Shown here: positions 16,177 through 25,586 of the stretch, one piece after another
Numbering within the stretch: position 1 is the stretch's first letter
Layout of the letters: each line of letters opens with the position of its first letter
From: Bradyrhizobium sp. CCGUVB1N3
Lineage (GTDB): Bacteria > Pseudomonadota > Alphaproteobacteria > Rhizobiales > Xanthobacteraceae
Reading direction: 5' to 3'
Length of the DNA stretch: 64,000 nucleotides
Assembly: GCF_024199925.1 (NCBI RefSeq)
Contig: NZ_JANADR010000001.1
Location: forward strand, 4,464,001-4,528,000
The notes under the pieces: generated by a model
Seen by the model: the letters and a program-made list of their open reading frames with translations, nothing else
Databases searched by the model: none
Told to the model about the DNA's origin: nothing
Program-made: the position numbers and the translations under genes

Positions 16177-18237
16177 ATGGATCACGATTCCTCCGACACC
16201 CCGGACACCGCGCGCGCGCGAAAGGTGCGACGCGGCGCAGCGGCGGACGCTCCCCCGCAGGAGCTGACGCCGCCCGACGTCGATCCTGCGACCAATGGCA
16301 GCGACGACGAGGACGAGGCGCGGCTGCCGGACATCCTGGAAGAGACCGGCGCGGTCGGCGAAGGTCTGCTTGCGACCGGACATGACGCGATCGAGCGCGC
16401 GGTGCGGCTCGCCCCCACCTCGGCGGGCGTCTATCGCATGCTCAATGCGAACAACGACGTGCTCTATGTCGGCAAGGCCAAGAACGTCAAAAAGCGCCTC
16501 TCCAACTACGCGCGCATCGGTGCGCCGCAGCCGGCGCGCATCCTGCGCATGATCGCGGCGACGGTGTCGGTCGAGATCGTCTCGACCACGACCGAGACCG
16601 AAGCGTTGCTGCTGGAGGCCAACCTCATCAAGCAGCTGCGGCCGCGCTTCAACGTGCAGCTGCGCGACGACAAGTCGTTTCCTTACATCCTGATCACCGG
16701 CGACCATTGGGCGCCGCAGATCCTCAAGCACCGCGGCGCGCAGACCCGGCCCGGGCGCTATTTCGGCCCGTTCGCCTCCGCCGGCGCCGTCAACCGCACC
16801 ATCACCGCGCTGCAGCGCGCGTTTCTGATTCGCTCCTGCACCGATTCGTTTTTCGAAAGCCGCAGCCGGCCCTGCCTGTTGCACCAGATCCGCCGCTGCG
16901 CCGGCCCCTGCACCCGCGAGATCGACTTTCCGGGCTATGCAACGCTGGTGCGGGAAGCAACCGACTTCCTCTCCGGCAAGAGCCACGCCGTGAAGCAGGA
17001 GCTTGCGGGCGAGATGGAGAAAGCCTCGGGCGAGCTCGAATTCGAGCGTGCGGCGCTCTATCGCGATCGTCTCGCCGCGCTGTCGGCGATCCAGTCGCAG
17101 CAGGGCATCAATCCACGCACCGTGGAAGAAGCCGACGTGTTCGCGATCCACCAGGAGGGCGGCTTCTCCTGCGTCGAGGTGTTCTTCTTCCGCACCGGGC
17201 AGAACTGGGGTAACCGCGCCTATTTCCCGCGCGCAGAGAAGACGTTTACGCCGGAAGAGGTGCTGGGCTCGTTCCTCGCGCAGTTCTACGACGACAAGCC
17301 GCCGCCGAAGATCATCCTGCTCTCGCATGAGATCGAGGAAAGCGAGCTGCTTGCCAACGCGCTGTCGATCAAGGCCGGCCACAAGATCGAGGTCTCCACG
17401 CCGAAGCGCGGCGAGAAGAAGGAGCTCGTGACCCACGCGCTGACCAATGCACGGGAAGCGCTGGGGCGGAAGCTGGCGGACACCGCGACGCAGGGCCGCC
17501 TGCTGGAAGCGATGGCCACGACCCTTACCCTGCCCCATCCGCCGAAGCGCATCGAGGTCTACGACAACAGCCATATCCAGGGCACCAATGCGGTCGGCGC
17601 CATGATCGTCGCGGGGCCCGACGGCTTCGTGAAGAACCAGTACCGCAAGTTCAACATCAAGTCAGAAGGGCTCACGCCGGGCGACGACTATGCGATGATG
17701 CGCGAAGTCCTGCAGCGCCGCTTCAAGCGGCTGCTCAGTCCGCCCGAAGAGCCTGCGAAGGCCAAGGACGACGACTTCCCGCAATGGCCCGACCTCGTGA
17801 TCATCGACGGCGGCCGCGGCCAGCTCAACGCTATCCGGGAGATTTTCGAGAGCCTCGGGCTGACCCAGGTGTCGCTGATGTCGGTGGCCAAGGGGCCGGA
17901 CCGCGATGCCGGGCGCGAGACGCTGTTCATGCCGGGCCGCGAGGCCATCAAGCTCGAACCGCGTGATCCCGTGCTCTATTTCATTCAGAGGTTGCGGGAC
18001 GAGGCCCACCGCTTCGTCATCGGCTCGCACCGCAAGCTGCGCAAGAAGGACATCCGCGAGGCCGGTTTGCAGGAGATCCCGGGCATCGGCCCGTCACGCA
18101 AACGTGCCTTGCTGCATCATTTCGGAACCCTGAAGGAGATCGAGCGGGCGTCGATCGCCGATCTCGGCAAGGTTCCGGGGGTGAGCGCGGAAAGCGCCCG
18201 CAAGATTTTCGAGTATTTCCATCCCCAGCCGGGGTGA
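16177..18237 (+). CDS. uvrC: UvrABC system protein C
   Basis: 686 residues. It makes both incisions in nucleotide excision repair. The GIY-YIG nuclease is seen as [20 protein letters not shown] (about residue 85), the UvrB-binding motif around [17 protein letters not shown], the RNase H-like second nuclease with [26 protein letters not shown] and the [11 protein letters not shown]is, and C-terminal helix-hairpin-helix motifs ([16 protein letters not shown]). An N-terminal acidic extension of about 70 residues precedes the first nuclease. First gene of a run with pgsA, moaD, moaE and prmB. Confidence 0.96.
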   Translation: MDHDSSDTPDTARARKVRRGAAADAPPQELTPPDVDPATNGSDDEDEARLPDILEETGAVGEGLLATGHDAIERAVRLAPTSAGVYRMLNANNDVLYVGKAKNVKKRLSNYARIGAPQPARILRMIAATVSVEIVSTTTETEALLLEANLIKQLRPRFNVQLRDDKSFPYILITGDHWAPQILKHRGAQTRPGRYFGPFASAGAVNRTITALQRAFLIRSCTDSFFESRSRPCLLHQIRRCAGPCTREIDFPGYATLVREATDFLSGKSHAVKQELAGEMEKASGELEFERAALYRDRLAALSAIQSQQGINPRTVEEADVFAIHQEGGFSCVEVFFFRTGQNWGNRAYFPRAEKTFTPEEVLGSFLAQFYDDKPPPKIILLSHEIEESELLANALSIKAGHKIEVSTPKRGEKKELVTHALTNAREALGRKLADTATQGRLLEAMATTLTLPHPPKRIEVYDNSHIQGTNAVGAMIVAGPDGFVKNQYRKFNIKSEGLTPGDDYAMMREVLQRRFKRLLSPPEEPAKAKDDDFPQWPDLVIIDGGRGQLNAIREIFESLGLTQVSLMSVAKGPDRDAGRETLFMPGREAIKLEPRDPVLYFIQRLRDEAHRFVIGSHRKLRKKDIREAGLQEIPGIGPSRKRALLHHFGTLKEIERASIADLGKVPGVSAESARKIFEYFHPQPG

Positions 18238-18332
18238 ACTAAAGGGGACCAGCGGTCATATGGTCGTCGTCTCCGCACCTCATTGAGACCGGGACGGTTG
18301 ACCTTGATGCTGCAGCGGTATTGGTAGAACGA

Positions 18333-18950
18333 ATGAACATCGCCACGACACGGGGGACCGCCAAGAGCTCGATGTCCCTTCCGAACATCCTGACCTACGC
18401 CCGGATCGCCGCGATCCCGGTGGTGGTGGGCTGCATCTACGCCCAGTCGATCATGGACGGGCCGCTGTGGCTGCGCTGGGTGGCGGTTGCCATCTTCATC
18501 GCGGCGGGGGTGACGGATTACCTCGACGGCTATTACGCGCGGATCTGGAACCAGCAGTCGGCCTTCGGCCGGATGCTGGACCCGATCGCCGACAAGCTCC
18601 TGGTCGCCTCGTGCCTCCTGATGCTGGCCGCCGACGGCATCATCCACGGCTGGTCGCTGTGGGCCGCCATCGTGATCCTGTGCCGCGAGATCCTGGTGTC
18701 GGGCCTGCGCGAATATCTGGCGGCACTGCGCGTCAGCGTGCCGGTGACCAAGCTCGCCAAATGGAAGACGACGGTCCAGCTCGTTGCAATCGGCTTCCTG
18801 CTCGCGGGCGAGGCCGGCGACCAGGTGGTGCCGGTGGTGACCCAGATCGGCCTGCTCTTGCTGTGGGCGTCGGCGCTGCTGACCATGTACACCGGCTATG
18901 ACTATTTCCGTGCCGGCATCCATCACCTCATCAAGGAGGATGAGGGATGA
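18333..18950 (+). CDS. pgsA: CDP-diacylglycerol-glycerol-3-phosphate 3-phosphatidyltransferase
   Basis: 205 residues, integral membrane. The CDP-alcohol phosphotransferase motif DG-x2-AR-x8-G-x3-D-x3-D is complete in YLDGYYARIWNQQS then AFGRMLDPIADK. It makes phosphatidylglycerol phosphate, the first committed step to PG and cardiolipin. The ATG at 18333 is chosen over a TTG at 18321. Its stop overlaps moaD by ATGA. Confidence 0.95.
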   Translation: MNIATTRGTAKSSMSLPNILTYARIAAIPVVVGCIYAQSIMDGPLWLRWVAVAIFIAAGVTDYLDGYYARIWNQQSAFGRMLDPIADKLLVASCLLMLAADGIIHGWSLWAAIVILCREILVSGLREYLAALRVSVPVTKLAKWKTTVQLVAIGFLLAGEAGDQVVPVVTQIGLLLLWASALLTMYTGYDYFRAGIHHLIKEDEG

Positions 18951-19198
18951 AGGTGAAATATTTCGCCTGGGTGCGCGAGCGCATCGGCAAGGCCGAGGAG
19001 ACGATCGAACCGCCGGCGAGCGTGCGCACGATCGAGGAGCTGATCGCCTGGCTCTCCGGCCGGAGCGAAGCCTATGCCTATGCGTTCGAGAAGCCGAAGG
19101 TGATCCGCGCGGCGATCGACCACGCCCACGTCAAGCCGAATGCGGCAATCGCCGGCGCCCGCGAGATCGCGTTCTTCCCGCCGATGACCGGCGGCTAG
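18947..19198 (+). CDS. moaD: Molybdopterin synthase sulfur carrier subunit
   Basis: 83 residues, ubiquitin-like fold ending in PPMTGG; the C-terminal Gly-Gly is thiocarboxylated to donate sulfur to precursor Z. Overlaps pgsA by 4 bp and is 10 bp from moaE, so the pair is co-expressed with phospholipid synthesis genes, an arrangement conserved in Rhizobiales. Confidence 0.95.
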   Translation: MKVKYFAWVRERIGKAEETIEPPASVRTIEELIAWLSGRSEAYAYAFEKPKVIRAAIDHAHVKPNAAIAGAREIAFFPPMTGG

Positions 19199-19208
19199 CA
19201 TCGCGCGC

Positions 19209-19676
19209 ATGACCGGCCCCGTCACCATCCGCATCCAACAAGACGATTTCGATGTCGCGCGCGAGATCGCTGCGCTGACGAACGGTCGCACCGACATCGG
19301 CGCGGTCGTGAGCTTCTCCGGCATCTGTCGCGGCGACGAGGACAGCGCGAAGATTTCGGCGCTGACGCTGGAACATTATCCGGGCATGGCCGAAGAAGAG
19401 ATCAAGCGCCACGTCGACGAGGCCATCTCGCGCTGGCCGCTCGACGGCATCACCGTCATCCATCGCGTCGGCCGGATCACGCCCGGCGCAAACATCGTGC
19501 TGGTGGTGACTGCCTCGCAGCATCGCCAGGCGGCATTCCAGGCGGCCGAGTTCCTGATGGACTACCTGAAAACCAGCGCCCCGTTCTGGAAGAAGGAAGA
19601 AAGCGCAGCCGGCACCGGCTGGGTTGAGGCTGATACCCGCGACGACCAGGCCGCCGCACGCTGGACCAAATCCTGA
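19209..19676 (+). CDS. moaE: Molybdopterin synthase catalytic subunit
   Basis: 155 residues. MoaE converts precursor Z to molybdopterin with MoaD. Visible are VVSFSGICRGDEDSAKISAL, LEHYPGMAEEEI and HRVGRITPGANIVLVV, and the conserved LKTSAPFWKKE segment with the active-site Lys. Its TGA stop shares an A with the prmB ATG. Confidence 0.95.
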   Translation: MTGPVTIRIQQDDFDVAREIAALTNGRTDIGAVVSFSGICRGDEDSAKISALTLEHYPGMAEEEIKRHVDEAISRWPLDGITVIHRVGRITPGANIVLVVTASQHRQAAFQAAEFLMDYLKTSAPFWKKEESAAGTGWVEADTRDDQAAARWTKS

Positions 19677-20635
19677 TGGCAAAAGCATCCAAGAAAACCA
19701 CGCGCGGCCGCGCCGCACCCAGGCTTGCGAAGGTCGCCGCCGGCGAGCTCGTAACGCTGCTCGATTTCGTCCGCTATGCGGTGAGCCGCTTCGTCGAAAC
19801 CAGGCTTGCCTTCGCGCATGGCACGACCGATCCGGTGGCAGAGGCCGCCTTCCTCGTCTGCGAGGCGCTGCATCTCAATCCGGAGCAGTTCGAGCTCTTT
19901 GCCAACGCCCGCGTCACCGCGGCGGAAGGCAAGACCATTCTGGCTCTGATCAACGCGCGCGTCACGACGCGCAAGCCGGCCGCCTATCTCGTCAACAAGA
20001 TCTACATGCGTGGCTTGCCCTTCTACGTCGACGAGCGCGTGATCGTGCCGCGCTCCTTCATCGGCGAGCTGCTGGATTCGCATTTCGGCGGTGACGGCGA
20101 GGCCGGCTCGCTGATCGACGATCCGATTGCCGTCGAGCGCGTGCTCGATCTCTGCACCGGCTCCGGCTGCCTTGCGATCCTCGCCGCACAGCATTTCCCG
20201 AATGCGCAAGTCGACGCGGTCGACATCTCCAAAGGGGCGATCGAGGTTGCCGCGCGCAATGTCGCCGACTACGCCCTCGAGGATCGCGTCACGCTCCATC
20301 GCGGTGATCTGTTCGCGCCGCTCGGCAACGCGCGCTACGACCTGATCATCTCCAACCCGCCTTATGTCGATGCGGAAGGGATGGCGTCACTGCCGCCGGA
20401 ATGCCGCGCCGAACCAAATCTTGCCTTCGATGGCGGTGCCGACGGGCTCGATGTCGTGCGCCGCATCCTGCAAGACGCACCTCGCTACCTCGCGCCCGAG
20501 GGTGGATTGCTGTGCGAGATCGGCCGCGGCCGCGAGCGGATCGATGAGGCGTTCCCCGAACTGCCGCTGCTCTGGCTCGACACCGAGGACTCCGAAGGCG
20601 AGGTGTTCTGGATCGCGGCCGCCGATCTCGGCTGA
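19676..20635 (+). CDS. prmB: Ribosomal protein L3 N5-glutamine methyltransferase
   Basis: 319 residues. SAM-binding VLDLCTGSGCLAILAA and the amide methyltransferase motif NPPY are visible. PrmB rather than release-factor PrmC is favoured by the N-terminal region LLDFVRYAVSRF, the length and FYVDERVIVPRSFIGELL. It modifies a glutamine in L3 during ribosome assembly. Starts on the last base of moaE, so it is translationally coupled. Confidence 0.9.
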   Translation: MAKASKKTTRGRAAPRLAKVAAGELVTLLDFVRYAVSRFVETRLAFAHGTTDPVAEAAFLVCEALHLNPEQFELFANARVTAAEGKTILALINARVTTRKPAAYLVNKIYMRGLPFYVDERVIVPRSFIGELLDSHFGGDGEAGSLIDDPIAVERVLDLCTGSGCLAILAAQHFPNAQVDAVDISKGAIEVAARNVADYALEDRVTLHRGDLFAPLGNARYDLIISNPPYVDAEGMASLPPECRAEPNLAFDGGADGLDVVRRILQDAPRYLAPEGGLLCEIGRGRERIDEAFPELPLLWLDTEDSEGEVFWIAAADLG

Positions 20636-20710
20636 CGCGAGCCCGCCGGAACAAGTCAAACGCCTCCACGTTCATCCACCAACAATGCTGTCAGCCGCGG
20701 CCGCTGGAGG

Positions 20711-21307
20711 ATGTTTCGCATGCTTGCGCCATCGGGCGAATTGCTGCGCGCCGGAGTGGCGCTCAAGCTCAACCACCTCAAGCGCGCCACCCGGTCGTAT
20801 TTCCGCGACCGCACCAGCCAGGCCACCGGCAAGGCGACGTCCTATGCGGTCGCTGCTGGGCTCTTCGCCGTCGCGGGCCTGTTCGCCATCGCCGCCTTCT
20901 TCGTCGGACTGATGGCGCTGTTCCGCTGGGTCGAGCTCACTTACGGAATGTTCTGGGCCTTCGGCGCCGTCGGCACCGTGCTTCTGGTGCTGGCGGCGAT
21001 CTCCGCCGGCGCCGCAATGGCCCAGATCAAGCGCCGGCCCAAAGCGGTCGTGCCGCTCACCAGCCGGCTGCGGGTTGCGATCGCCACGCCCCGGATTCCG
21101 CGTGGAACTGTCAAGGAGGCCGTGAAGGAGGTCGCCACCACGATTCCCCTGGTACCGCTTGCGCCGGGTGAAAAGGGCCATCGCAATGGCGGCTGGCCTG
21201 CCCGGGGCAACCGGTCGGTGCAGCTCGGCCTGATGCTCGCGGCTGTCGGGCTGTTGGGTTTGACGGCCGCGCGCCGGAGGCGCCACAGCCACCGATTGGA
21301 CGCATGA
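20711..21307 (+). CDS. Phage-holin-family-like membrane protein
   Basis: 198 residues with two adjacent transmembrane helices (about residues 47-74 and 83-100) and a third near the C-terminus (VQLGLMLAAVGLLGLTAA). It matches the putative actinobacterial holin-X/DUF1469 pattern, a family of small membrane proteins in non-phage contexts. It overlaps the YihY gene by ATGA. No lysin or phage genes are nearby, so a lysis role is unlikely. Confidence 0.7.
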   Translation: MFRMLAPSGELLRAGVALKLNHLKRATRSYFRDRTSQATGKATSYAVAAGLFAVAGLFAIAAFFVGLMALFRWVELTYGMFWAFGAVGTVLLVLAAISAGAAMAQIKRRPKAVVPLTSRLRVAIATPRIPRGTVKEAVKEVATTIPLVPLAPGEKGHRNGGWPARGNRSVQLGLMLAAVGLLGLTAARRRRHSHRLDA

Positions 21308-22434
21308 TGACGCCGCGGCGCGAGCAGCTCGACGATTGGCTGCTCGTCGCCGCCACGACGGTGTTGGTGCTGACGGCGGAACGGTACTTTCAGGGCTATG
21401 GCGCGCCGCGATCCGCTGATGTCGAGAACGGCCGCAACGCGAAAGGTAACTCGCTCGAAACCAATCCCGCTCGCGCCGCCTTGCAGGGCGGCCACGGCCG
21501 CCGGTCCAAAAGCCCGCTCAAGATTCCCCTTGCCGGCTGGAAGGACATCCTCTGGCGCACCTACCAACGCATCGACGAGGATCGTCTGCTCGCAACCGCC
21601 GGCGGCGTCGTCTTCTTCGGGCTGCTTGCGATTTTCCCCGCCGTCACCGCACTCGTCTCGTCTTACGGCCTGTTCGCCAACCCCTCGACGATCAGCGCCA
21701 ACCTCCAGACGCTCGCGATGATGCTGCCCGAGGGCACGTTCCAGATCATTGAGGACCAGATCGGGCGGGTGGTGTCGAAGGGCAACACGGCGCTTGGCGC
21801 CACCTTCCTGTTCGGTCTCGTGCTGGCGATCTGGAGCGCCAATGCCGGCGTCAAATCGATCATCGACGCGCTCAACGTCGCCTATGAGGAGCGCGAGAAG
21901 CGCAGCTTCATCCGTCTCAATCTGGTGTCGCTGGCTTTCACGATCGGCAGCATCGCCGCGCTCCTGCTGATGGTGGGCGCCGTGGTCGCCTTCCCGCTCG
22001 CGCTGAACCATCTCGGGCTCGCTCCGGAGAGCAAGCTGATCGTCGCGCTGGCACGTTGGCCGCTGCTGTTCGTCATCCTGCTGGCCGCGCTCGCCATCCT
22101 CTACCGCTTCGCGCCCAGCCGCGACGCCGCGCGCTGGGAATGGCTCAGCATCGGCGCGGTGACGGCCTCCGTCCTGTGGATCGCCGGCTCGGCGCTGCTC
22201 TCCTGGTATCTCTCGGAATTCGCCAATTACAACGCCACCTACGGCTCGCTGGGAGCCGCGATCGGGCTGATGATGTGGATGTGGATGTCCGCCATCGTCA
22301 TCATGTTCGGAGCCGAGCTGAACTCGGAGATCGAGCGGCAGACCTTGCGGGATACCACCACGGGCACGCCCACGCGGCTCGGCAGCAGGGAGGCCGTCTC
22401 GGCCGATACGGTCGGCGCGGCCGCACGGAGCTAA
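21304..22434 (+). CDS. YihY/virulence factor BrkB family membrane protein
   Basis: 376 residues. After a variable N-terminal 75 residues, the YihY core shows LLATAGGVVFFGLLAIFPAVTALVS, FLFGLVLAIWSANAGVKSII and the C-terminal NYNATYGSLGAAIGLMMWMW, with about six helices. Members were once mis-called ribonuclease BN; the real role is unknown. The first segment (EQLDDWLLVAATTVLVLTAE) may add one helix. Confidence 0.9.
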   Translation: MMTPRREQLDDWLLVAATTVLVLTAERYFQGYGAPRSADVENGRNAKGNSLETNPARAALQGGHGRRSKSPLKIPLAGWKDILWRTYQRIDEDRLLATAGGVVFFGLLAIFPAVTALVSSYGLFANPSTISANLQTLAMMLPEGTFQIIEDQIGRVVSKGNTALGATFLFGLVLAIWSANAGVKSIIDALNVAYEEREKRSFIRLNLVSLAFTIGSIAALLLMVGAVVAFPLALNHLGLAPESKLIVALARWPLLFVILLAALAILYRFAPSRDAARWEWLSIGAVTASVLWIAGSALLSWYLSEFANYNATYGSLGAAIGLMMWMWMSAIVIMFGAELNSEIERQTLRDTTTGTPTRLGSREAVSADTVGAAARS

Positions 22435-22517
22435 GTCAAGCCTGTCATCAAGATCACTGCCCCGCGAATCAACATTGATGCTAAAGTTGTGCTGCTTGGG
22501 GGAGCAACTGACGCGCC

Positions 22518-23942
22518 ATGATCCGTATTTCTACGATTTTCATCGCCATCTGCATGGTGCTGGTCGCAGCCTCGCTCGGCCTCGTCCTTCATTCGGTGGC
22601 CGGCATCAACGGAACCGAATCCGCGATCGTGGCACTGACCGCGCTGACGTTCCTGATCCTGTACAACGCGGTCTCGATGCGCCTGCGCGACCGCAGCGAC
22701 GTCGGCAACCAGATCGCCGATCTGTCGCGCGGCACCGCCGATCTGGCCCGCCAGGTCGCCGAATTCGGCCGCAGGCTGGCAGCGGTCGAGGGGCGCGTCG
22801 CCTCCGCCAATTCCACCAACGCGGACCGCGTCCAGTCGGTGGTCGGTGAGATCAACGAGCTCGGCGGCCTCGTCAAGCAGCTCGCCGCCACCGTGGCGAC
22901 GCATGAGGACTTGCTGGCGACGGGCGCGCCCGCCGCGCAGCCGGAAGCCGAGACGACGCAAGAACTGTTGGCAGCGCCTGAGCCCCGGCCGGCCGCGCCG
23001 CCGCCAGTTCCGTCGGCACCCCCGACCGCTCCGGTCGCGACCGCCAGTGCCCGCAACCAGACGCAACTGCTCGCGACGCTGCGCAACGCGATCGACGAGA
23101 ACCGCATCGACATCTTCCTCCAGCCGATGGTGACGCTGCCGCAGCGCAAGGTTCGCTTCTACGAGGCGGTGACGCGAGTGCGCGACGAGCGCGACCAGTT
23201 CATCGCCGCCGAGGAGTTCATCAGCATCGCGGAAGCCTCGGGGCTCATCGGGCGCATCGACAACATGGTGATGCTGCGCTGTGTACAGGTGCTGCGCCGG
23301 CTAATGGTGCGCAACAAGGACGTCGGCGTGTTTTGCAACGTCGCGGCCTCCACGCTCGGCAATTCCACCACCTTCGCGCAATGCCTCGACTTCCTCGAGG
23401 CCAACCGGGCGCTCGCGCCCTCGCTGGTGCTCGAATTCAAGCAGTCGACGTTCCGCAATCTTGGCGCCGCCGAGACCGAGAACCTCGCGGCGCTGGCCCA
23501 GCGCGGCTTCCGCTTCTCGATCGACCACGTCACGGACTTGCGCATCGAGCCGCGCGAGCTCGCCGACCGCGGTGTGCGCTTCATCAAGGTGCCGGCCGGG
23601 CTGCTGCTCGATCCCAAACAGGCCTCCACCTCGGACATCCATCCGTCCGACCTGTCCGACCTGCTCGGCCGCTTCGGCATCGACCTCATCGCCGAGCGGA
23701 TCGAGGGCGAGCGCGCGGTGGTTGACTTGCTCGACTATGATGTACGGTTCGGACAGGGCTTCCTGTTCGCACCGCCCCGGCCATTGCGGCCGGAAGGTGC
23801 ATCTGCTACCGCCGGTGCCGCGCCGGACCAGGCGCAGCAACAGGCATCCAATGGCTCCGCCCCGTCCAGCTCAGGCGAAACGGCTTCCGCGCCGCCGCCA
23901 CAGCGCGTCACCGGCAATGCAGCGCTCGCGCGCCGCATCTGA
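22518..23942 (+). CDS. EAL-domain protein, membrane-anchored, probably catalytically inactive
   Basis: 474 residues. Two N-terminal helices (MIRISTIFIAICMVLV; ESAIVALTALTFLILY), a predicted coiled coil from about residue 60 to 130, a Pro/Ala linker and an EAL domain at about 180-425. Functional EAL enzymes need EAL/EVL then ExxE, DDFG and KxD; here they read YEAVTRV, LEFKQS, SIDHVTD and KVPAG. Loss of the DDFG acidic pair and the metal-site Glu suggests it binds c-di-GMP or a protein rather than cleaving c-di-GMP. The C-terminus is low-complexity. Confidence 0.85.
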   Translation: MIRISTIFIAICMVLVAASLGLVLHSVAGINGTESAIVALTALTFLILYNAVSMRLRDRSDVGNQIADLSRGTADLARQVAEFGRRLAAVEGRVASANSTNADRVQSVVGEINELGGLVKQLAATVATHEDLLATGAPAAQPEAETTQELLAAPEPRPAAPPPVPSAPPTAPVATASARNQTQLLATLRNAIDENRIDIFLQPMVTLPQRKVRFYEAVTRVRDERDQFIAAEEFISIAEASGLIGRIDNMVMLRCVQVLRRLMVRNKDVGVFCNVAASTLGNSTTFAQCLDFLEANRALAPSLVLEFKQSTFRNLGAAETENLAALAQRGFRFSIDHVTDLRIEPRELADRGVRFIKVPAGLLLDPKQASTSDIHPSDLSDLLGRFGIDLIAERIEGERAVVDLLDYDVRFGQGFLFAPPRPLRPEGASATAGAAPDQAQQQASNGSAPSSSGETASAPPPQRVTGNAALARRI

Positions 23943-23957
23943 CCGGCGGTTCGCGTC

Positions 23958-24812
23958 ATGACCGCGCTGCATTTCGTCGAGAGCCTGCGCGAGCTCGTCG
24001 CGGGCGTGGACGTCGTGCTCAGCGACATCTGGGGCGTGGTCCATAACGGGCTCGAGTCCTTCCCCGAAGCCTGCGAGGCGCTGCACAGTTTCCGCCAGCA
24101 GGGCGGTACGGTCGTCCTGATCACCAACGCGCCGCGTCCGGCCGATTCGGTGCAGCGGCAGTTGCGCAAGCTCGGCGTTGCCGACGAGACCTATGACGCC
24201 ATCGTCTCCTCGGGCGATCTGACGCGGCTCTATGTCGCCGGCCATCCCGGCCGAAAATTGTTCTGGCTTGGTCCCGAGCGCGACAGTTCGATCCATCGCG
24301 GGCTCAACGCGGTGCTCGCGCCGCTGGAGGAGGCCGACTACATCGTCTGCACCGGCCTCTATGACGACGAGACCGAGTCGGCGGAAGATTATCGCGGCAT
24401 GATGCTGAAGGCGCGCGAGCGCAAGCTCACGCTGGTCTGCGCCAATCCTGATATCGTGGTCGAGCGCGGCGACCGGCTGATCTATTGCGCCGGCGCCATC
24501 GCCGAACTCTACCGCGAGCTCGGCGGCGAGGTGATCTTCTACGGCAAGCCGCACCGGCCGATCTACGAGCGCGCGATGGCGCTCGCGGGCGAGCGCCAGG
24601 GCCACCAGATCGATCGCAAGAAGGTGCTGGCAATCGGCGATTCCGTACGCACCGACCTAACCGGCGCGCGCGAATTCGGCATCGACTGCCTGTTCGTCAC
24701 CCGCGGCATCCATTCCGAGGAGTTCGAGGGCCTCGACCAGCTCGATCCAGCCTCCGTGCTGGAACTGTTCGGCCATCCACCGAAGGCTCTGATGCGCGAA
24801 TTGAAGTGGTAA
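23958..24812 (+). CDS. HAD superfamily subfamily IIA hydrolase (TIGR01459-like)
   Basis: 284 residues. Motif I DVVLSDIWGVVHNG, motif II VLITNAPRP, the Lys in IFYGKPHRPIYERA and the acidic motif GDSVRTDLTGAREFGIDCLFVT are all present, matching NagD/4-nitrophenylphosphatase-type phosphatases with a C2 cap. Substrate unknown. 15 bp after the EAL gene, so likely the same transcript. Confidence 0.88.
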   Translation: MTALHFVESLRELVAGVDVVLSDIWGVVHNGLESFPEACEALHSFRQQGGTVVLITNAPRPADSVQRQLRKLGVADETYDAIVSSGDLTRLYVAGHPGRKLFWLGPERDSSIHRGLNAVLAPLEEADYIVCTGLYDDETESAEDYRGMMLKARERKLTLVCANPDIVVERGDRLIYCAGAIAELYRELGGEVIFYGKPHRPIYERAMALAGERQGHQIDRKKVLAIGDSVRTDLTGAREFGIDCLFVTRGIHSEEFEGLDQLDPASVLELFGHPPKALMRELKW

Positions 24813-24818
24813 AAGCCT

Positions 24819-24897
24819 GTCATTCCGGGGCGCCCGAAGGGCGAACCCGGAATCTCGAGATTCCGGGTTCGGTGCTAACACACCGCCCCGGAATGAC
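24819..24897. repeat. Palindromic repeat (GTCATTCCGGGGC family), copy 2
   Basis: Arms GTCATTCCGGGGC and GCCCCGGAATGAC with internal GAACCCGGAATC - tcga - GATTCCGGGTTC palindrome. Lies right behind the HAD gene stop, in the convergent gap before cheY. Confidence 0.9.
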
Positions 24898-24910
24898 GGC
24901 GTAAACGCAA

Positions 24911-24933
24911 ATGCCCGGGACGAGCCCGGGCAT
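24911..24933. repeat. Short REP palindrome (ATGCCCGGG family), copy 2
   Basis: ATGCCCGGG - acgag - CCCGGGCAT, the twin of the hairpin at 3194. Lies 28 bp past the cheY stop and could serve as its 3' hairpin. Confidence 0.85.
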
Positions 24934-24960
24934 TCAAATCTGTCTGCACAGATGGTGCGC

Positions 24961-25356
24961 TTACGCGCTCGCCATGTCCGGGAAGACCGCCTCGATCTTG
25001 GTCTTCAGCGTCGCCGCGTTGAACGGCTTGACGATATAGTTGTTCACGCCGGCCTTCTTGGCCGCGATCACGTTCTCGGTCTTGGATTCCGCCGTGATCA
25101 TGATGAAGGGCGTGGTGGCGAGATTGGGATCGGCCCGCACTTCGCGCAGGAGGTCGTAGCCCGTCATCGGCTCCATGTTCCAGTCGGAAATCACGAGCCC
25201 GTACTTCTTGCCGCGCATCTTGTTCAGCGCCGCCGAGCCGTCGCTGGCGTCGTCGATATTCTCGAAGCCAAGCTGCTTCAGCAGATTCCGAATGATACGG
25301 ATCATGGTGCTGTAGTCATCCACCACCAGAACCGGCATCGACAAATCAACCGCCAT
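24961..25356 (-). CDS. Single-domain response regulator, CheY-like
   Basis: 131 residues, a lone receiver domain. Key residues: DD in VLVVDDYSTM, phospho-acceptor Asp in LVISDWNMEPMTG, Thr/Ala in MITAESK and Lys in YIVKPFN. The DWNMEPMTG loop strongly resembles chemotaxis CheY. No other che genes are in the window, so it is an orphan; it may feed motility or another relay. Confidence 0.88.
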   Translation of the reverse strand: MAVDLSMPVLVVDDYSTMIRIIRNLLKQLGFENIDDASDGSAALNKMRGKKYGLVISDWNMEPMTGYDLLREVRADPNLATTPFIMITAESKTENVIAAKKAGVNNYIVKPFNAATLKTKIEAVFPDMASA

Positions 25357-25586
25357 CTCGACTCCCCCAAACGCAACAGGAAAATATTAACGATCGAACT
25401 GCCGGGCCCGACGCCCCACAGTTCCATGTCAAAGGACTAGCACCAAGGCGTTAAACAGCGCGTTAATTGGGTCTTGCCGGAAACCCCGGAAATGCCGAGC
25501 AATGCGGCCGCATCCCCCGCTTGACTTCGCCTGGCGCGTCACGTCACGGTCCCGGGCCGACCCGCCCGCCCCAGAGAATTCCCCTG

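Noticed and set aside
20711..21307. Prophage remnant suggested by a holin-like protein
   Set aside because: No other phage gene or att site; the family is widespread outside phages.
21304..22434. Ribonuclease BN label for the YihY protein
   Set aside because: This name is a historical misassignment; true RNase BN is a beta-lactamase-fold enzyme.
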